Assembly (NCBI RefSeq): GCF_003058265.1 | Contig: NZ_QBUK01000007.1 | Span: 62,001-126,000 of the forward strand | DNA length: 64,000 nucleotides | Direction: 5' to 3' | From: Flagellimonas amoyensis | GTDB taxonomy: Bacteria > Bacteroidota > Bacteroidia > Flavobacteriales > Flavobacteriaceae | Shown here: piece after piece, positions 55,460-64,000 of the stretch | Position numbering within the stretch: the first letter of the stretch is position 1 | Layout: each line of letters starts with the position of its first letter | Made by a program: the position numbers and the translations under genes | The notes under the pieces: generated by a model | Told to the model about the DNA's origin: nothing | Database searches by the model: none | Seen by the model: only the letters and a program-made list of their open reading frames with translations

Positions 55460-56066
55460 TGGCTTCAATTTTACGTAGTGAGTTTTCAAAAAAGTCCGTG
55501 ATCAACAACCCATGCGGGTTGTGTGGAAAGTTCCGTTCCACTTTTAATAAATGACCCGAGGTGACCAGTTCATAATTATCCGTTGCAGAACCTCTATGGA
55601 TGATAAGGACTATACGGGTTCGGAACCCCATGGATTCCTTTCCTATATTGACCTTGGTATCGATGCGCTCCACTTGTTGTACCAGGGAATATTGTAACAA
55701 TCGATTAAAGAACCCATCTGCCTTCTTCTGCTGGAAGATCTCGGTGACGCTACCATTGCCCAACCACAGGGCCCTTTCCATGTTACTTTCATAGCTTCCC
55801 GCATCCACCCCATAGAATAGCCGATGGAATCGTTCCAGATGGGCCAGGGCCTCCACTTCGAGATTTTTCCGTTGGTCCACCCAGGTCAAAGGGATTACCT
55901 CCCCTTCCCCATTCACAACAAAGGCATGATCCAAGGCTTCCCTGTGCATTTGGGCCATCAAAACAACAGACAGGGTACTGACCACACCTGAACAAACGAC
56001 CACGGATATTGCGATCCAGCGGTTGAACCGCAAGACCTTTTGAATAGGTATAAAGGGTGTTTTCAT
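55440..56066 (-). CDS. traK: Conjugative transposon protein TraK (VirB8-like)
   Basis: A 208-residue protein with one N-terminal membrane helix (WIAISVVVCSGVVSTLSVVL) and a periplasmic domain (ALAHLERFHRLFYGVDAGSY, SMGFRTRIVLIIHRG, NPHGLLITDFFE), as in TraK/VirB8 assembly factors. Eleven bases separate it from traJ upstream. Confidence 0.88.
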   Translation of the reverse strand: MKTPFIPIQKVLRFNRWIAISVVVCSGVVSTLSVVLMAQMHREALDHAFVVNGEGEVIPLTWVDQRKNLEVEALAHLERFHRLFYGVDAGSYESNMERALWLGNGSVTEIFQQKKADGFFNRLLQYSLVQQVERIDTKVNIGKESMGFRTRIVLIIHRGSATDNYELVTSGHLLKVERNFPHNPHGLLITDFFENSLRKIEANENTEE

Positions 56067-56077
56067 TGCATTGTTTT

Positions 56078-56917
56078 TTATCCGGTGAACAATCGAAGGG
56101 TAAAACGGGTCGCCCGTCGATACAGTTTGAATTTCAAAAAGACGATAAATCCAATGGTCCCGATCTCGATGATGGAGGCAAAGAATTCACTCCCCCAATC
56201 AAACCCAAAGAGGTTCCCCCAAAAATTGGTACTGATTTGGGTATAGAGGTTATTCACAAATACATTGACCAGAAAGAAGGCAGGTACCAGCATATACACT
56301 GCTGCATACAGCTTGAAATAGTTGTAGGCCAAGGGACGGAACCTCTCAAATACGGCCAGACTGATGACCAAGGGGAAAAAGGCCTGTAGAATCCCCAGCA
56401 GGAAATACCGCTCTGCCAGGAACAGCGGATAGATGAACAAGTCCATCAACCACAACACCACCCCGATGATAAAGGCCAACACCTTCAATCCGTACAAGGG
56501 GGTGACCAAGGCTTCGTACAACAGGGCCATGGCCTTTTTGGCGGCTTCCAGGGCACCCACATCCCGTTCCAGATCCACGTCCTGTAGCTGCAATGGGAGG
56601 AGTGCCGGAGCCGTATCCCGATATTGTGCCTCAATGGCCACCAGTATCCCATCGAATACCCCTAAAACTTCTGTGGAGAAGATGACCAAGAGCACAACCA
56701 AGAAATTCTTGGCGAGTTCGGTGGGGGTCAATCCCCAGGTATGCCCATCGGTACTGGCTATGCCCTCATTGTATTTCTTCAGTATATTGACCAAAAAGAA
56801 CAGGACGGCCAAGGTCTTCATGCCTACTATGGTGTATTGGGAAAAATCACTGTCCTTGATGGTCTGGAAGACCGCATCCACATATTCCAGGCCTATGCCC
56901 AAAAAGTAGCCTGCCAT
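56078..56917 (-). CDS. traJ: Conjugative transposon protein TraJ (VirB6/TrbL-like)
   Basis: A 279-residue inner-membrane protein with several hydrophobic helices (AVLFFLVNIL, LAKNFLVVLLVIFSTEVLGV, VLAFIIGVVLWLMDLFIYPL, FLLGILQAFFPLVISLAVFE). It matches TraJ of Bacteroidota elements, the VirB6-like channel subunit. Its start overlaps the traI stop by one base. Confidence 0.85.
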   Translation of the reverse strand: MAGYFLGIGLEYVDAVFQTIKDSDFSQYTIVGMKTLAVLFFLVNILKKYNEGIASTDGHTWGLTPTELAKNFLVVLLVIFSTEVLGVFDGILVAIEAQYRDTAPALLPLQLQDVDLERDVGALEAAKKAMALLYEALVTPLYGLKVLAFIIGVVLWLMDLFIYPLFLAERYFLLGILQAFFPLVISLAVFERFRPLAYNYFKLYAAVYMLVPAFFLVNVFVNNLYTQISTNFWGNLFGFDWGSEFFASIIEIGTIGFIVFLKFKLYRRATRFTLRLFTG

Positions 56918-57522
56918 CAGTAGTTGGTTTCCCGGTTATTGATGATGTCCTGCATCCGACGGAAGGAGATGATCTCCCGATAGCGTCGCGTCTTGACCTC
57001 CAGTTCGGCCACCATTTCTTGGGACTGTACCTTCTTTTCCATCAGGATGGCCGTCCGCTCCGCATCGGTCATCTTCAAAAAATCACTGGACAAGATCTGG
57101 TTGACAAAATCCAAATCATCTATGGCTGTGTCCATGATCCGCTCAAAGGCACGGGACACTTGTTCCACCTCACTTGCCTTTATATAAGGGGAGTTCAAAA
57201 TCTCCCGTAAATCGGTCTGGACGGTACGGAATAAAATCTCATTGTTCCGGGCCAGTTCCCTTACTGCCTTCAACTGCCGGATGGTGTTGTTCACCTTGAC
57301 AATATTGTCTTTCTGTTCTTTTAGGAACTCCACGGTCTTCAACAGCTCTGCTGTCTGCTTGGCCGATTCCACCAGGGACTTGGTCATACTGATAAAGTTG
57401 GTGTTGTCATACACCGGCATCCCCTGGCAGGCAGCGCCTGCAGGCAATAAAATGGCCATGGACAGTACCATAATCCATGTTCGGGGATTGTTCCAAAAGA
57501 TTTGTTTCCAACCTATTTTCAT
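56917..57522 (-). CDS. traI: Conjugative transposon protein TraI (DUF4141, VirB5-like)
   Basis: A 201-residue exported protein (signal TWIMVLSMAILLPAGAACQG) followed by an all-helical body (LVESAKQTAELLKTVEFLKE, RIMDTAIDDLDFVNQILSSD) typical of DUF4141 proteins in this operon position, between traG and traJ. VirB5-like proteins are minor pilus parts. Confidence 0.82.
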   Translation of the reverse strand: MKIGWKQIFWNNPRTWIMVLSMAILLPAGAACQGMPVYDNTNFISMTKSLVESAKQTAELLKTVEFLKEQKDNIVKVNNTIRQLKAVRELARNNEILFRTVQTDLREILNSPYIKASEVEQVSRAFERIMDTAIDDLDFVNQILSSDFLKMTDAERTAILMEKKVQSQEMVAELEVKTRRYREIISFRRMQDIINNRETNY

Positions 57523-59936
57523 ATCGTTTTCTTTTTTTGGTTTATAAATTCCTTGATGGCCTTTTCCATGTCATTGGTCCGTTCATACAATTGCATGATG
57601 GACTCGTTTTCCGTTCCATCGGTGAGATAGGCGGCATATACCTCAGGGGGCACCTCCAATCGGAAAATGTTGCTTTCTCTCCCGATCTTGACAAAGAACT
57701 CGGTATACTTCCGATACCCGGTCAGGTTGTTGCGAATGGACCGGAGCTGGTCCAGGTCATGGTCCGAAAGGTTGAGCCTACGTTTGAGGTCCGTATATCC
57801 CTTTTCGTTGCGCAGGCTATAGATGACCTGGGTGTTTTCTAGGATACTGGCCGCTGTAGTATTTTCGGGCAATTGGTTGATGGATTGCAGGATGATACCA
57901 ATGGCCCCGTTCTGTTTTCGGATGGCCTGATAATAAAACTCCACGCTTTCCAAGACGTTGGGAAACTTCAACTGTTTGGCGAACTCATCAAAAAGGATGA
58001 TGCCCCTTTCTGATCGGTTCCGCCATATCGTCCTTTGGATGGCCGACTTTATCAGTTTGAGCATCACTGAGAGGATTTCCTTGTTGTCCCGCACTTCGTC
58101 CAGTTCAAAGACGATCAGGTGCTTGTCCTCGATCTTGTGGGACTGATCATTGCCAACAGTGAACAGAAAGCTGTACAGTCCCCCATCCACATATTCGGAT
58201 AGGATGTGCAAAAAGCCATATACATTGAAATCGGTCTCCGCCACTTGGACTTCCTTGACCAAGGTATCCTTATGGTCATCCACGAATTGGTATAGGGAAG
58301 CCAGGGAGTGTCCTGATCGGACCGATCTGTAATAGCACAACAACACCTTTTTGATGGCCACCTCCCTGGACTTGGTCACCATGGTTTCGGCCAAAAGTTC
58401 CAATAGAAAGACCGATAGGTCCTCCAGACGCTCCGGGGTCAGGTCGGCTTCATCGGCAATATAAAAGGGATTGATCCCAAGGTTCTTACCCTCCTCGAAC
58501 CGAAGGATCAGGTGGGCATCGGGATAGAGCTTGGCAAATTTCGCATAGGAGCCCCCAAGATCGATAATGACCAACCGGACACCCGCCTCGAAGAATTGGC
58601 GTAAAATGTTGTTGGCCAAGAAGGATTTCCCTTCCCCTGTGGGGGCAAAAATGGCAAAATTCCTAGCCTTGATGCGCTTTTTAGCCTCGTCCCACACATC
58701 CTTTAACACAGGGATATTGTACTGCCGGTCATTGAAAAGAATCCCTTGTGCATCCGATCCGTAGTTGGTATTGTTGATATACAGGCATAGGGCATGCTTG
58801 AGATCGGTGACATATAGGTCCGCATTGGAAAAATTGGACGCATGGCAGAAGTGGGAGTTCAGGAAATAGTGCAACCGTTCCTGTCCGTTGGGACGGTAGG
58901 GCATCATATCCAGTTCCTTGAACTCAGCCTTGACTTTGGACGCTATCCGTTTTAGTATTTCTTCCTCTGAATGCCAGAATACCACATTGAGGTGCCCCCT
59001 GATGATCCGTGCACTGTCATCCGAATTGATCTGGTCCAGGATGTGTTCTATTTTCTTCAGGACCGCTTTATTCTGGGAGCCGAAATTGGAACTCTTGCCC
59101 AGCTCTTCCACCTTTTTGTCCAGGAGTTTGCGCCACTTGTGTTTGTCATCGAGGTACAGGATATGGTTGACCATGTGGTTTTCCCCCAATTCCAGCCCAA
59201 GACCGTCCAAAAACCCTTGGTGAAAGCTGAACCCATCCGAACTGAAGCGTTCGTTGGGTCTGCTGCTCTGCACGTACTCCCCAAAACTGTGTTCATGGGT
59301 AATGGCCATGGCATCAAAAAAATGGTCCCCTATCTCCATGGGTCCCTTCCCCCAATGGATATCCGTATCAAAACCCTCATTGAAGCCATTGAAATGGGCA
59401 TTGTTGATGTCCATGATCTGCCCCTCTTCCAAAGGTCTCACTTCCAGACTCTGCCCATTGTTCAAATAGACCACGGCATCGGTAACTGCAGTGATAAACC
59501 CCGCCACCTGTACATCCAATTTGTGATGGAGGCCCTTTTCCATTTTCCGGAAGGGATTGACATATTTGGCCGCATTGAGCGTCTTGTCCAAGGGCAAGGT
59601 AAAGAACAGCAAACTTCGGTGCACCAAGTGTTCCCTGCCCTTGAAGTATGAACGGGTGGCCCTTTGTAAAAAGGATGTATTGGGAAGCGGTCCAGGATCA
59701 AAGCCTTTCTTTTGATAGATTTCCTGTTTATGGACGACGGTACCCACGGGCAGCGACTTGAAAGCCTGGAACCAGATATCGTGCATGTTCTCAAAGTCAC
59801 GTTCCGACTGGCTATAGATCTCTGGAAGCTCTACTTCATAACAGAGCACCACATTGCCGTTGTTGGCAAAGACCACATTGTTCTGAATGTCCAGTATGGG
59901 ATGGTGTGCTTTGATATCAATCCTGTCCATACGCAT
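57519..59936 (-). CDS. traG: Conjugation system ATPase TraG (VirB4-like)
   Basis: The 805-residue protein has Walker A FAPTGEGKSFLANN (about residue 435) and Walker B RGIILFDEFAKQL, a VirB4-type N-terminal domain, and the C-terminal RSIRNNLTGYRKYTEFFVKI. It powers assembly of the transfer channel. It overlaps traF by 20 bp and traI by four bases. This is the VirB4-type TraG, not the coupling protein; a VirD4-type gene is not in the window. Confidence 0.93.
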   Translation of the reverse strand: MRMDRIDIKAHHPILDIQNNVVFANNGNVVLCYEVELPEIYSQSERDFENMHDIWFQAFKSLPVGTVVHKQEIYQKKGFDPGPLPNTSFLQRATRSYFKGREHLVHRSLLFFTLPLDKTLNAAKYVNPFRKMEKGLHHKLDVQVAGFITAVTDAVVYLNNGQSLEVRPLEEGQIMDINNAHFNGFNEGFDTDIHWGKGPMEIGDHFFDAMAITHEHSFGEYVQSSRPNERFSSDGFSFHQGFLDGLGLELGENHMVNHILYLDDKHKWRKLLDKKVEELGKSSNFGSQNKAVLKKIEHILDQINSDDSARIIRGHLNVVFWHSEEEILKRIASKVKAEFKELDMMPYRPNGQERLHYFLNSHFCHASNFSNADLYVTDLKHALCLYINNTNYGSDAQGILFNDRQYNIPVLKDVWDEAKKRIKARNFAIFAPTGEGKSFLANNILRQFFEAGVRLVIIDLGGSYAKFAKLYPDAHLILRFEEGKNLGINPFYIADEADLTPERLEDLSVFLLELLAETMVTKSREVAIKKVLLCYYRSVRSGHSLASLYQFVDDHKDTLVKEVQVAETDFNVYGFLHILSEYVDGGLYSFLFTVGNDQSHKIEDKHLIVFELDEVRDNKEILSVMLKLIKSAIQRTIWRNRSERGIILFDEFAKQLKFPNVLESVEFYYQAIRKQNGAIGIILQSINQLPENTTAASILENTQVIYSLRNEKGYTDLKRRLNLSDHDLDQLRSIRNNLTGYRKYTEFFVKIGRESNIFRLEVPPEVYAAYLTDGTENESIMQLYERTNDMEKAIKEFINQKKKTI

Positions 59937-60201
59937 AGGGGTTTCTATTTTTATTGCTCAGGGAACTGGGAAATACCTGTGTAAAACCAGTCTGAAAGGG
60001 CTTTTTGACCCACTGTACCAATGCCCCATAGAGCAGGGCATTGGCTAGCAGCAGGCCCACGATGACACCAAAACTGAAGGAGAAAATGATGATCAACAGG
60101 GAGCAGATCACCGATACCATCATCAGGGCAAAAAAGGAAATGGGCAGTCCCATGACCATGGCGCGCTTCCGAATATTTCTATAGACCTCGTAACGCTTCA
60201 T
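59917..60201 (-). CDS. traF: Conjugative transposon protein TraF (DUF4133)
   Basis: A 94-residue protein with two membrane helices (ISFFALMMVSVICSLLIIIF, VIVGLLLANALLYGALVQWV), corresponding to DUF4133/VirB3-like TraF. It overlaps the traE stop by one base. Confidence 0.85.
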   Translation of the reverse strand: MKRYEVYRNIRKRAMVMGLPISFFALMMVSVICSLLIIIFSFSFGVIVGLLLANALLYGALVQWVKKPFQTGFTQVFPSSLSNKNRNPYAYGQD

Positions 60202-60488
60202 CAGACCACGATTCCAATAAGATAGGTAAAGATGCCCACGACGGCCCCTGCGATCAGAACAAAGACCAGTACGCGGGTGATCCCCTTTTTAAGGTCAGCG
60301 TTCTCCCCAAAGAAGTGTCCAGCATTGAACAGGAAGCCCACCAAAAAAATGACCCCCAGGATAATGGGAAAGATGGCCCGAATGGTATCGGATATATCAT
60401 TGACCGAATCCTCGATGCCCCCGATCTGGGCCAGAAGAGCACTCGATGAAAAGAGCAACACTAAGGAGATGAAGAAAGATTTTCGCAT
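60201..60488 (-). CDS. traE: Conjugative transposon protein TraE (DUF4134, VirB2-like)
   Basis: A 95-residue protein with a signal peptide (FFISLVLLFSSSALLAQ) and two helices (AIFPIILGVIFLVGFLFNAG, VLVFVLIAGAVVGIFTYLIG), the layout of pilin-like VirB2/TraE. First gene of the tra operon. The 292 bp upstream to 60780 hold no gene and probably its promoter. Confidence 0.87.
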   Translation of the reverse strand: MRKSFFISLVLLFSSSALLAQIGGIEDSVNDISDTIRAIFPIILGVIFLVGFLFNAGHFFGENADLKKGITRVLVFVLIAGAVVGIFTYLIGIVV

Positions 60489-60780
60489 ATCGTAAACGTT
60501 TAAGGGTTAGACGATTGTTGATATGTGAAAATTAGTGGATTATATATATCAAATAACTGATAATCAGCTATTTGTGAATATCATTATTGCTGCATCAAAA
60601 CAGGTTCAATTGGTCTGGAATCCATGCAGATTTAATGAAAAAGCGAACACTCCCTGTTGATAAGTGCCATCTGGTTCCAATCCCTCCGCCCCAAAAACGT
60701 CAAATTCGACTGATCGGCCCATCAAAAAGTGCAGCAATTCACCCAAATTCAAGGCTACATGCTACACCAGCCACAAAACC

Positions 60781-61443
60781 TTATTTTCTTTTGTCCTTAC
60801 AATCCTTATCGAATCCCACCAGGTTAAAGAGTTCCCTCATTCTTGACCTTACCCGGTTCCCATACCTTGCTTCCAGTTCCTGGGCATTGAGATTGGTGGT
60901 GGCGTGGGTCTTGATCTTATGGTCCGTGAACAGTTCATAGCGGGACAGCAAGATCTCCCCCATCACATTACATTCCTTCCCAAAATGGACGCCATCGGGT
61001 TCCACACCCAGATCATCAAAACAAAAGGATTGGGAATTCCCATAGTCCCCAATGATCTTAAAGCCCAAATGGTTGAAGCCAAAGACAATGTTCCTCGACG
61101 GAATGACCTCATAAGGCCTTTGGTGGGGCACCATGAACTTGAACAGTTTCATCAGGCTGGTCTTCCCACAGCCTACCGGACCTGAGAGGAGGAGGCCCTT
61201 ATCCACATCGATACCCAACTGTTTACAACGCTCCCGGTCCCTGATAAAGTAGAGACTAAGCTTGTACAGCATCTCTTGGTCCTCACGATGGATCCTGAAC
61301 TTCTTGCCGAACAGGAGTTTTCCCTTGGCATCGAGGTAGACCAAGATCTTTTCGAAATCGTATTTGATCTCCCTGCCCTTCAAGGAGCCCAGTTCATAAC
61401 TTATGTCACCTTCGGTGATGATATGTGGGGACTTAAGATTCAT
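60781..61443 (-). CDS. DnaC/IstB-like AAA+ ATPase
   Basis: A 220-residue protein with Walker A LLLSGPVGCGKTSLMKLF, Walker B SFCFDDLGVEPDG and the sensor/arginine region ATTNLNAQELEARYGNRVRS. Such helicase-loader-like ATPases accompany replication-initiator-like proteins on Flavobacteriia mobile elements. Its ATG overlaps the stop of the upstream gene by four bases. Confidence 0.83.
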   Translation of the reverse strand: MNLKSPHIITEGDISYELGSLKGREIKYDFEKILVYLDAKGKLLFGKKFRIHREDQEMLYKLSLYFIRDRERCKQLGIDVDKGLLLSGPVGCGKTSLMKLFKFMVPHQRPYEVIPSRNIVFGFNHLGFKIIGDYGNSQSFCFDDLGVEPDGVHFGKECNVMGEILLSRYELFTDHKIKTHATTNLNAQELEARYGNRVRSRMRELFNLVGFDKDCKDKRK

Positions 61444-61979
61444 AGCGGTTCGTTGTAGTCCTTGTCCTTGCTGGTCCCTAAGTTGTCCCGATATGGGACA
61501 GTGGGAGGATGTTCGGCATTGTTTTCTTCAATATCAAAAACTTTCTTTTTCATTTTCTTTTGTTTCTTCCCGTTTGTATTGTTTTTTGTTGTTTGTATAA
61601 GTTTGTTTATAGGTACCAATGCTTGTCCAGGGCTTGTCCCGATTTTGGTACGGTACTGGTCCAGGGCTTGTCCAGTACTTGTCCCAAAATCGAACATCTT
61701 GATCCTGCTGCCCTTATAAGGATTGTGGGATGGGGAGTAAAGGATATAGTTCCAATGGCTGAGCTCGCGGATGCAGCGGTGATAGGTCGATTTGGACCCG
61801 ATCTTGGCATAGGCCATGGCCTCTTCCCTACTGATATAGAACTCGGCCACAAAATAGTTTTGGTTCCACAATTGGAAGAGTCCTATATACAGGCTGATAT
61901 GGGTCGGGTTCAAACGGTTGTCCTTGGCAAACTGGGCAAACACCCCGTTCAGGTGTTTGATATAATTGATGTCCTCCAC
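61440..61979 (-). CDS. Replication-initiator-like winged-helix protein
   Basis: The frame extends to 62051, overlapping the HTH gene; I prefer the GTG at 61979 (VEDINYIKHLNGVFAQFAKD), one base after that gene's stop, giving 179 residues. A winged-helix segment (ISREEAMAYAKIGSKSTYHR, CIRELSHWNYILYSPSH) is followed by a low-complexity basic/acidic tail (NNTNGKKQKKMKKKVFD). Related proteins sit next to DnaC-like ATPases in elements of this phylum. Role in element replication or regulation is inference. Confidence 0.65.
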   Translation of the reverse strand: MEDINYIKHLNGVFAQFAKDNRLNPTHISLYIGLFQLWNQNYFVAEFYISREEAMAYAKIGSKSTYHRCIRELSHWNYILYSPSHNPYKGSRIKMFDFGTSTGQALDQYRTKIGTSPGQALVPINKLIQTTKNNTNGKKQKKMKKKVFDIEENNAEHPPTVPYRDNLGTSKDKDYNEPL

Positions 61980-61980
61980 C

Positions 61981-62259
61981 CTATATGCGGTTATGGACCT
62001 TGTTCTGCTCCAGTACTTCCATGATCTCATGATATTCATAGTAGAGTACACCTCCTATCTTGGTATAGGGCAGGGTCCCGTTGACCCTGAGGTTTTGGAG
62101 AGTGCCCGGGGATATGCCCAAGAGGTCCCGCACCTCATTGGATTTGAGCCATTTTTTGTTGCGCTGTCTCTTTTCGTTCTGCAAAAGGTCCTTGATCTCC
62201 TCCAACAGTTCAATCTTGAATTCCCTTAAATCTTCGGTGGTAATGATGGTAGCTCCCAT
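61981..62259 (-). CDS. Small helix-turn-helix (excisionase-like) protein
   Basis: A 92-residue protein with a coiled N-terminal part (FKIELLEEIKDLLQNEKRQR) and a MerR/excisionase-type HTH_17 module (WLKSNEVRDLLGISPGTLQN, then PYTKIGGVLYYEYHEIMEVL). It likely regulates or promotes excision of the element. It lies 160 bp downstream of the palindrome region 62422-62585 and starts a three-gene operon. Confidence 0.82.
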   Translation of the reverse strand: MGATIITTEDLREFKIELLEEIKDLLQNEKRQRNKKWLKSNEVRDLLGISPGTLQNLRVNGTLPYTKIGGVLYYEYHEIMEVLEQNKVHNRI

Positions 62260-62421
62260 GTGTTTTGTGTTTTAAAAGAAAGGGCCACTGCATGAATTTC
62301 ATTTCAATTGGTGGCCCGTCCACTGATTTAGCTCACGAACTTTATGATTTTATACCATAGGTGTTCGTGAATCTGCGATTTGACTTTCAGGGACAAAACT
62401 CAACAACGGAATTGGAATAAC

Positions 62422-62585
62422 TTCCCAAGTTGGTACCTAGGTGGGTGATTTTTTTTGCACATAGGAAATGATGGTATTTAGTTCAATTTGAACATGGTAC
62501 ATCCAATAAAACGCCCAAAACCCTCAAGATTTTACCCTGACGACCCATCAAAATGCAAATTCCCAAGTTGGTACCAACTTGGGAA
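62422..62585. repeat. 26-bp perfect palindrome plus a separate half copy
   Basis: TTCCCAAGTTGGTACC occurs at 62422-62437 and at 62560-62575; the second is the left part of a 26-bp perfect palindrome (62560-62585) centred on GGTACC. It lies between the rteC stop and the HTH gene start. It could be an operator, iteron-like element or rteC terminator. Confidence 0.6.
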
Positions 62586-62596
62586 AAAATAAAGAC

Positions 62597-63436
62597 TCAT
62601 TCATCCAGGGATTCCATACGTTGGTGGAGCATCTCGATGAGCTTGTCCAAAAAGCGGGTCTTACTGGTCTTCCGGGACCGGATATCGATAAACGTGTGAT
62701 AGTAGTTCCCTAGGTCAACATTATAAAAGTGTTCGAAATGGGCGGCCAAATCCTTGATGTCCACAGTACCGCTGTTGATGCATTTACTGGCGTGAAGGGC
62801 ATATAAAAGTTCGATCAGGTCGGTCTTGGTACCGGTCCAGAACAGTTTTGAAGGTTTTTCCATAGCTATGTTTTTAGGGGGTTCCAAAATTTTGTCCAGA
62901 TCATCCACTTCCTTTCGGAGGTAGACGATCAACATATCGTAGGCCATGATGGTGGCGACGGTCCCATCCTGACAGGTGGAGAACTGGTCATCGATCAAAA
63001 AATGGAAGGATTCCAGAGGTAGGCGCAGGTCCCGGTTGCCCCGGACAAAATATTGCTCGTCCAGGGACATGGCCCCTCTCCGATAGTAATTATAGAATTC
63101 CAGGTTGTCATTAAAAAAGGTCTGGAACTTATCGATCTGGTGCTGGAGGTATTTGACTTGGGCGGCATCGTTTCCCCTGGGACGTTTGCTCTCGATATTG
63201 AACAATTTGACATAATAGATCAGCTTGCTGAAGATTTGGGGCTTCACGTGCTTAAAAAAATAGATCTCATCGGCTTGTGTGGCAAAGGGCTTTCCCGTGA
63301 TCTGTTTTTGCAGCTTTCGGATACTCTTCTCCACGAGGACGATTCCTTTCTCCGCTTTAAAAAGGATATCCCCGTTCCCGCTTTCCAACGCATCCAATTG
63401 TCCCTCAAATTCCGATAACAGCTTTTGGTATTTCAT
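62597..63436 (-). CDS. rteC: RteC-domain protein
   Basis: The 279-residue protein matches RteC, which in CTnDOT-type elements activates excision genes. The C-terminal half carries the signature LFWTGTKTDLIELLYALHAS, then INSGTVDIKDLAAHFEHFY and IDIRSRKTSKTRFLDKLIEM. It sits upstream of the excisionase-like gene, as expected for an excision regulator. Twelve bases separate it from the acetyltransferase-like gene upstream. Confidence 0.88.
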   Translation of the reverse strand: MKYQKLLSEFEGQLDALESGNGDILFKAEKGIVLVEKSIRKLQKQITGKPFATQADEIYFFKHVKPQIFSKLIYYVKLFNIESKRPRGNDAAQVKYLQHQIDKFQTFFNDNLEFYNYYRRGAMSLDEQYFVRGNRDLRLPLESFHFLIDDQFSTCQDGTVATIMAYDMLIVYLRKEVDDLDKILEPPKNIAMEKPSKLFWTGTKTDLIELLYALHASKCINSGTVDIKDLAAHFEHFYNVDLGNYYHTFIDIRSRKTSKTRFLDKLIEMLHQRMESLDE

Positions 63437-63448
63437 GACAATCTTCCC

Positions 63449-64000
63449 TCACTGCTGGCCTTCCATGACCCCGAGCATTTCCAAGATGAAATTGTCATTG
63501 GTCTGGAGATAGGCATACTTTTCATGCACGATGGCACCGAGTTTCCGTTTTTCAAAGGCTGCGGTCATTCCAAAATCGATCTTGGCGATGCCCAAACCTA
63601 CTGCCCGCTCAATGGTCCTGTAGAGCAATTGCCGATAGGTGGCAAAGGTGTCCAAATGATCGTAGTCCATACCCACAAAGGCAGGGATATAGACTCGGCC
63701 CAGATTGGTAAAACAGAACATCACGCCAAGGATGGTATCGGGCCCATCCACTGGGGTCAGCACGATAAATTCCCATAAGGGATGTTGGTTCATTTCCTCA
63801 AAGAGGCGGTCGGGAAATGAAAAAGTGTTGAGTCCAAGATTTCGGGATTGAACTTCACCAAATAACCGCTTAAATTCCAACAATTCAGAACGGGTAACTT
63901 TGCCAACCACTTTGGTTTGTGCCAATTCCAAATAGGGTTGGACATCCTTACGAAAATGCCTTCGGTTCCTGGCTGACAATTGCTCCAAATAGGCTTCCAT
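63449..64000 (-). CDS. GNAT-like acetyltransferase, cut by the window edge
   Basis: The frame is open to the last base. An ATG at 63998-64000 exists, but the first residues (YLEQLSARNRRHFRKDVQPY) look internal to an Acetyltransf_6/FemAB-like domain, so the gene probably starts outside. Further motifs: DTILGVMFCFTNLGRVYIPA, DHLDTFATYRQLLYRTIERA, and KIDFGMTAAFEKRKLGAIVH. Substrate is unknown. Confidence 0.65.
   Translation of the reverse strand: MEAYLEQLSARNRRHFRKDVQPYLELAQTKVVGKVTRSELLEFKRLFGEVQSRNLGLNTFSFPDRLFEEMNQHPLWEFIVLTPVDGPDTILGVMFCFTNLGRVYIPAFVGMDYDHLDTFATYRQLLYRTIERAVGLGIAKIDFGMTAAFEKRKLGAIVHEKYAYLQTNDNFILEMLGVMEGQQ

Overview
The window reads as genomic DNA of a marine-type Flavobacteriaceae (Bacteroidota). 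Evidence: SusC/SusD, RteC, BfmA/DUF5712 mobilisation proteins, the Bacteroidota-type tra operon (TraE-TraN), TAnnTTTG promoter boxes and AT-rich non-coding DNA. Exact genus cannot be fixed from sequence alone; a Flagellimonas/Muricauda/Zobellia-like background is plausible. No rRNA, intact tRNA, CRISPR array or recognisable insertion sequence was seen.

Region 1 (1-10.3 kb) is a mobile-element cargo and mobilisation end. It holds the 3' end of a RES-type toxin, then the most notable locus of the window: a leftward two-gene operon made of an unusual ECF-type sigma factor (1543-2337) and, one base later, a short TnpB/Cas12f-like protein (444-1541) that lacks the RuvC catalytic residues and the C-terminal zinc-finger/RuvC-III part. 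A structured non-coding stretch directly downstream (about 347-440) looks like its guide RNA. This matches the recently reported concept of nuclease-dead Cas12f plus sigma-E RNA-guided transcription in Bacteroidota, whose reported targets are often susCD promoters. A divergent XRE regulator, a tandem-DUF262 protein coupled to a PIN-like nuclease (candidate defence pair), a DUF5712 relaxase, a BfmA-type protein and a tyrosine integrase follow. A 15-bp match to the 3' end of a tRNA-Pro lies next to the integrase and is a candidate attachment site.

Region 2 (10.6-53.4 kb) is a complete L-rhamnose acquisition and catabolism locus. Exo-rhamnosidases (two GH106-like, three GH78-like), an SGNH esterase and a GH99-like enzyme release sugar; SusC/SusD and a RhaT-type symporter import it; RhaI, RhaB and the bifunctional aldolase/lactaldehyde dehydrogenase (RhaEW) yield DHAP and L-lactate; an FMN-dependent L-lactate dehydrogenase-like enzyme can make pyruvate. 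A GMC oxidoreductase pair and a dioxygenase-creatininase-aldo/keto reductase operon add oxidative steps. GntR- and AraC-type regulators are present, and a shared operator-like motif occurs upstream of several units. RhaEW is present twice in a 2.4-kb, nearly identical direct repeat 27 kb apart; the second copy carries a truncated gntR start. The large GH106-like gene at 36-39 kb is flanked by decayed fragments of the aldo/keto reductase end and the rhaT start.

Region 3 (53.7-64 kb) is a leftward conjugation module: RteC, a helix-turn-helix protein, a replication-initiator-like protein, a DnaC-like ATPase, and TraE, F, G, I, J, K, M, N. The rhamnose locus therefore sits between an integrase/mobilisation module and a transfer module, so it is probably cargo of one integrative conjugative element or lies between two tandem elements.
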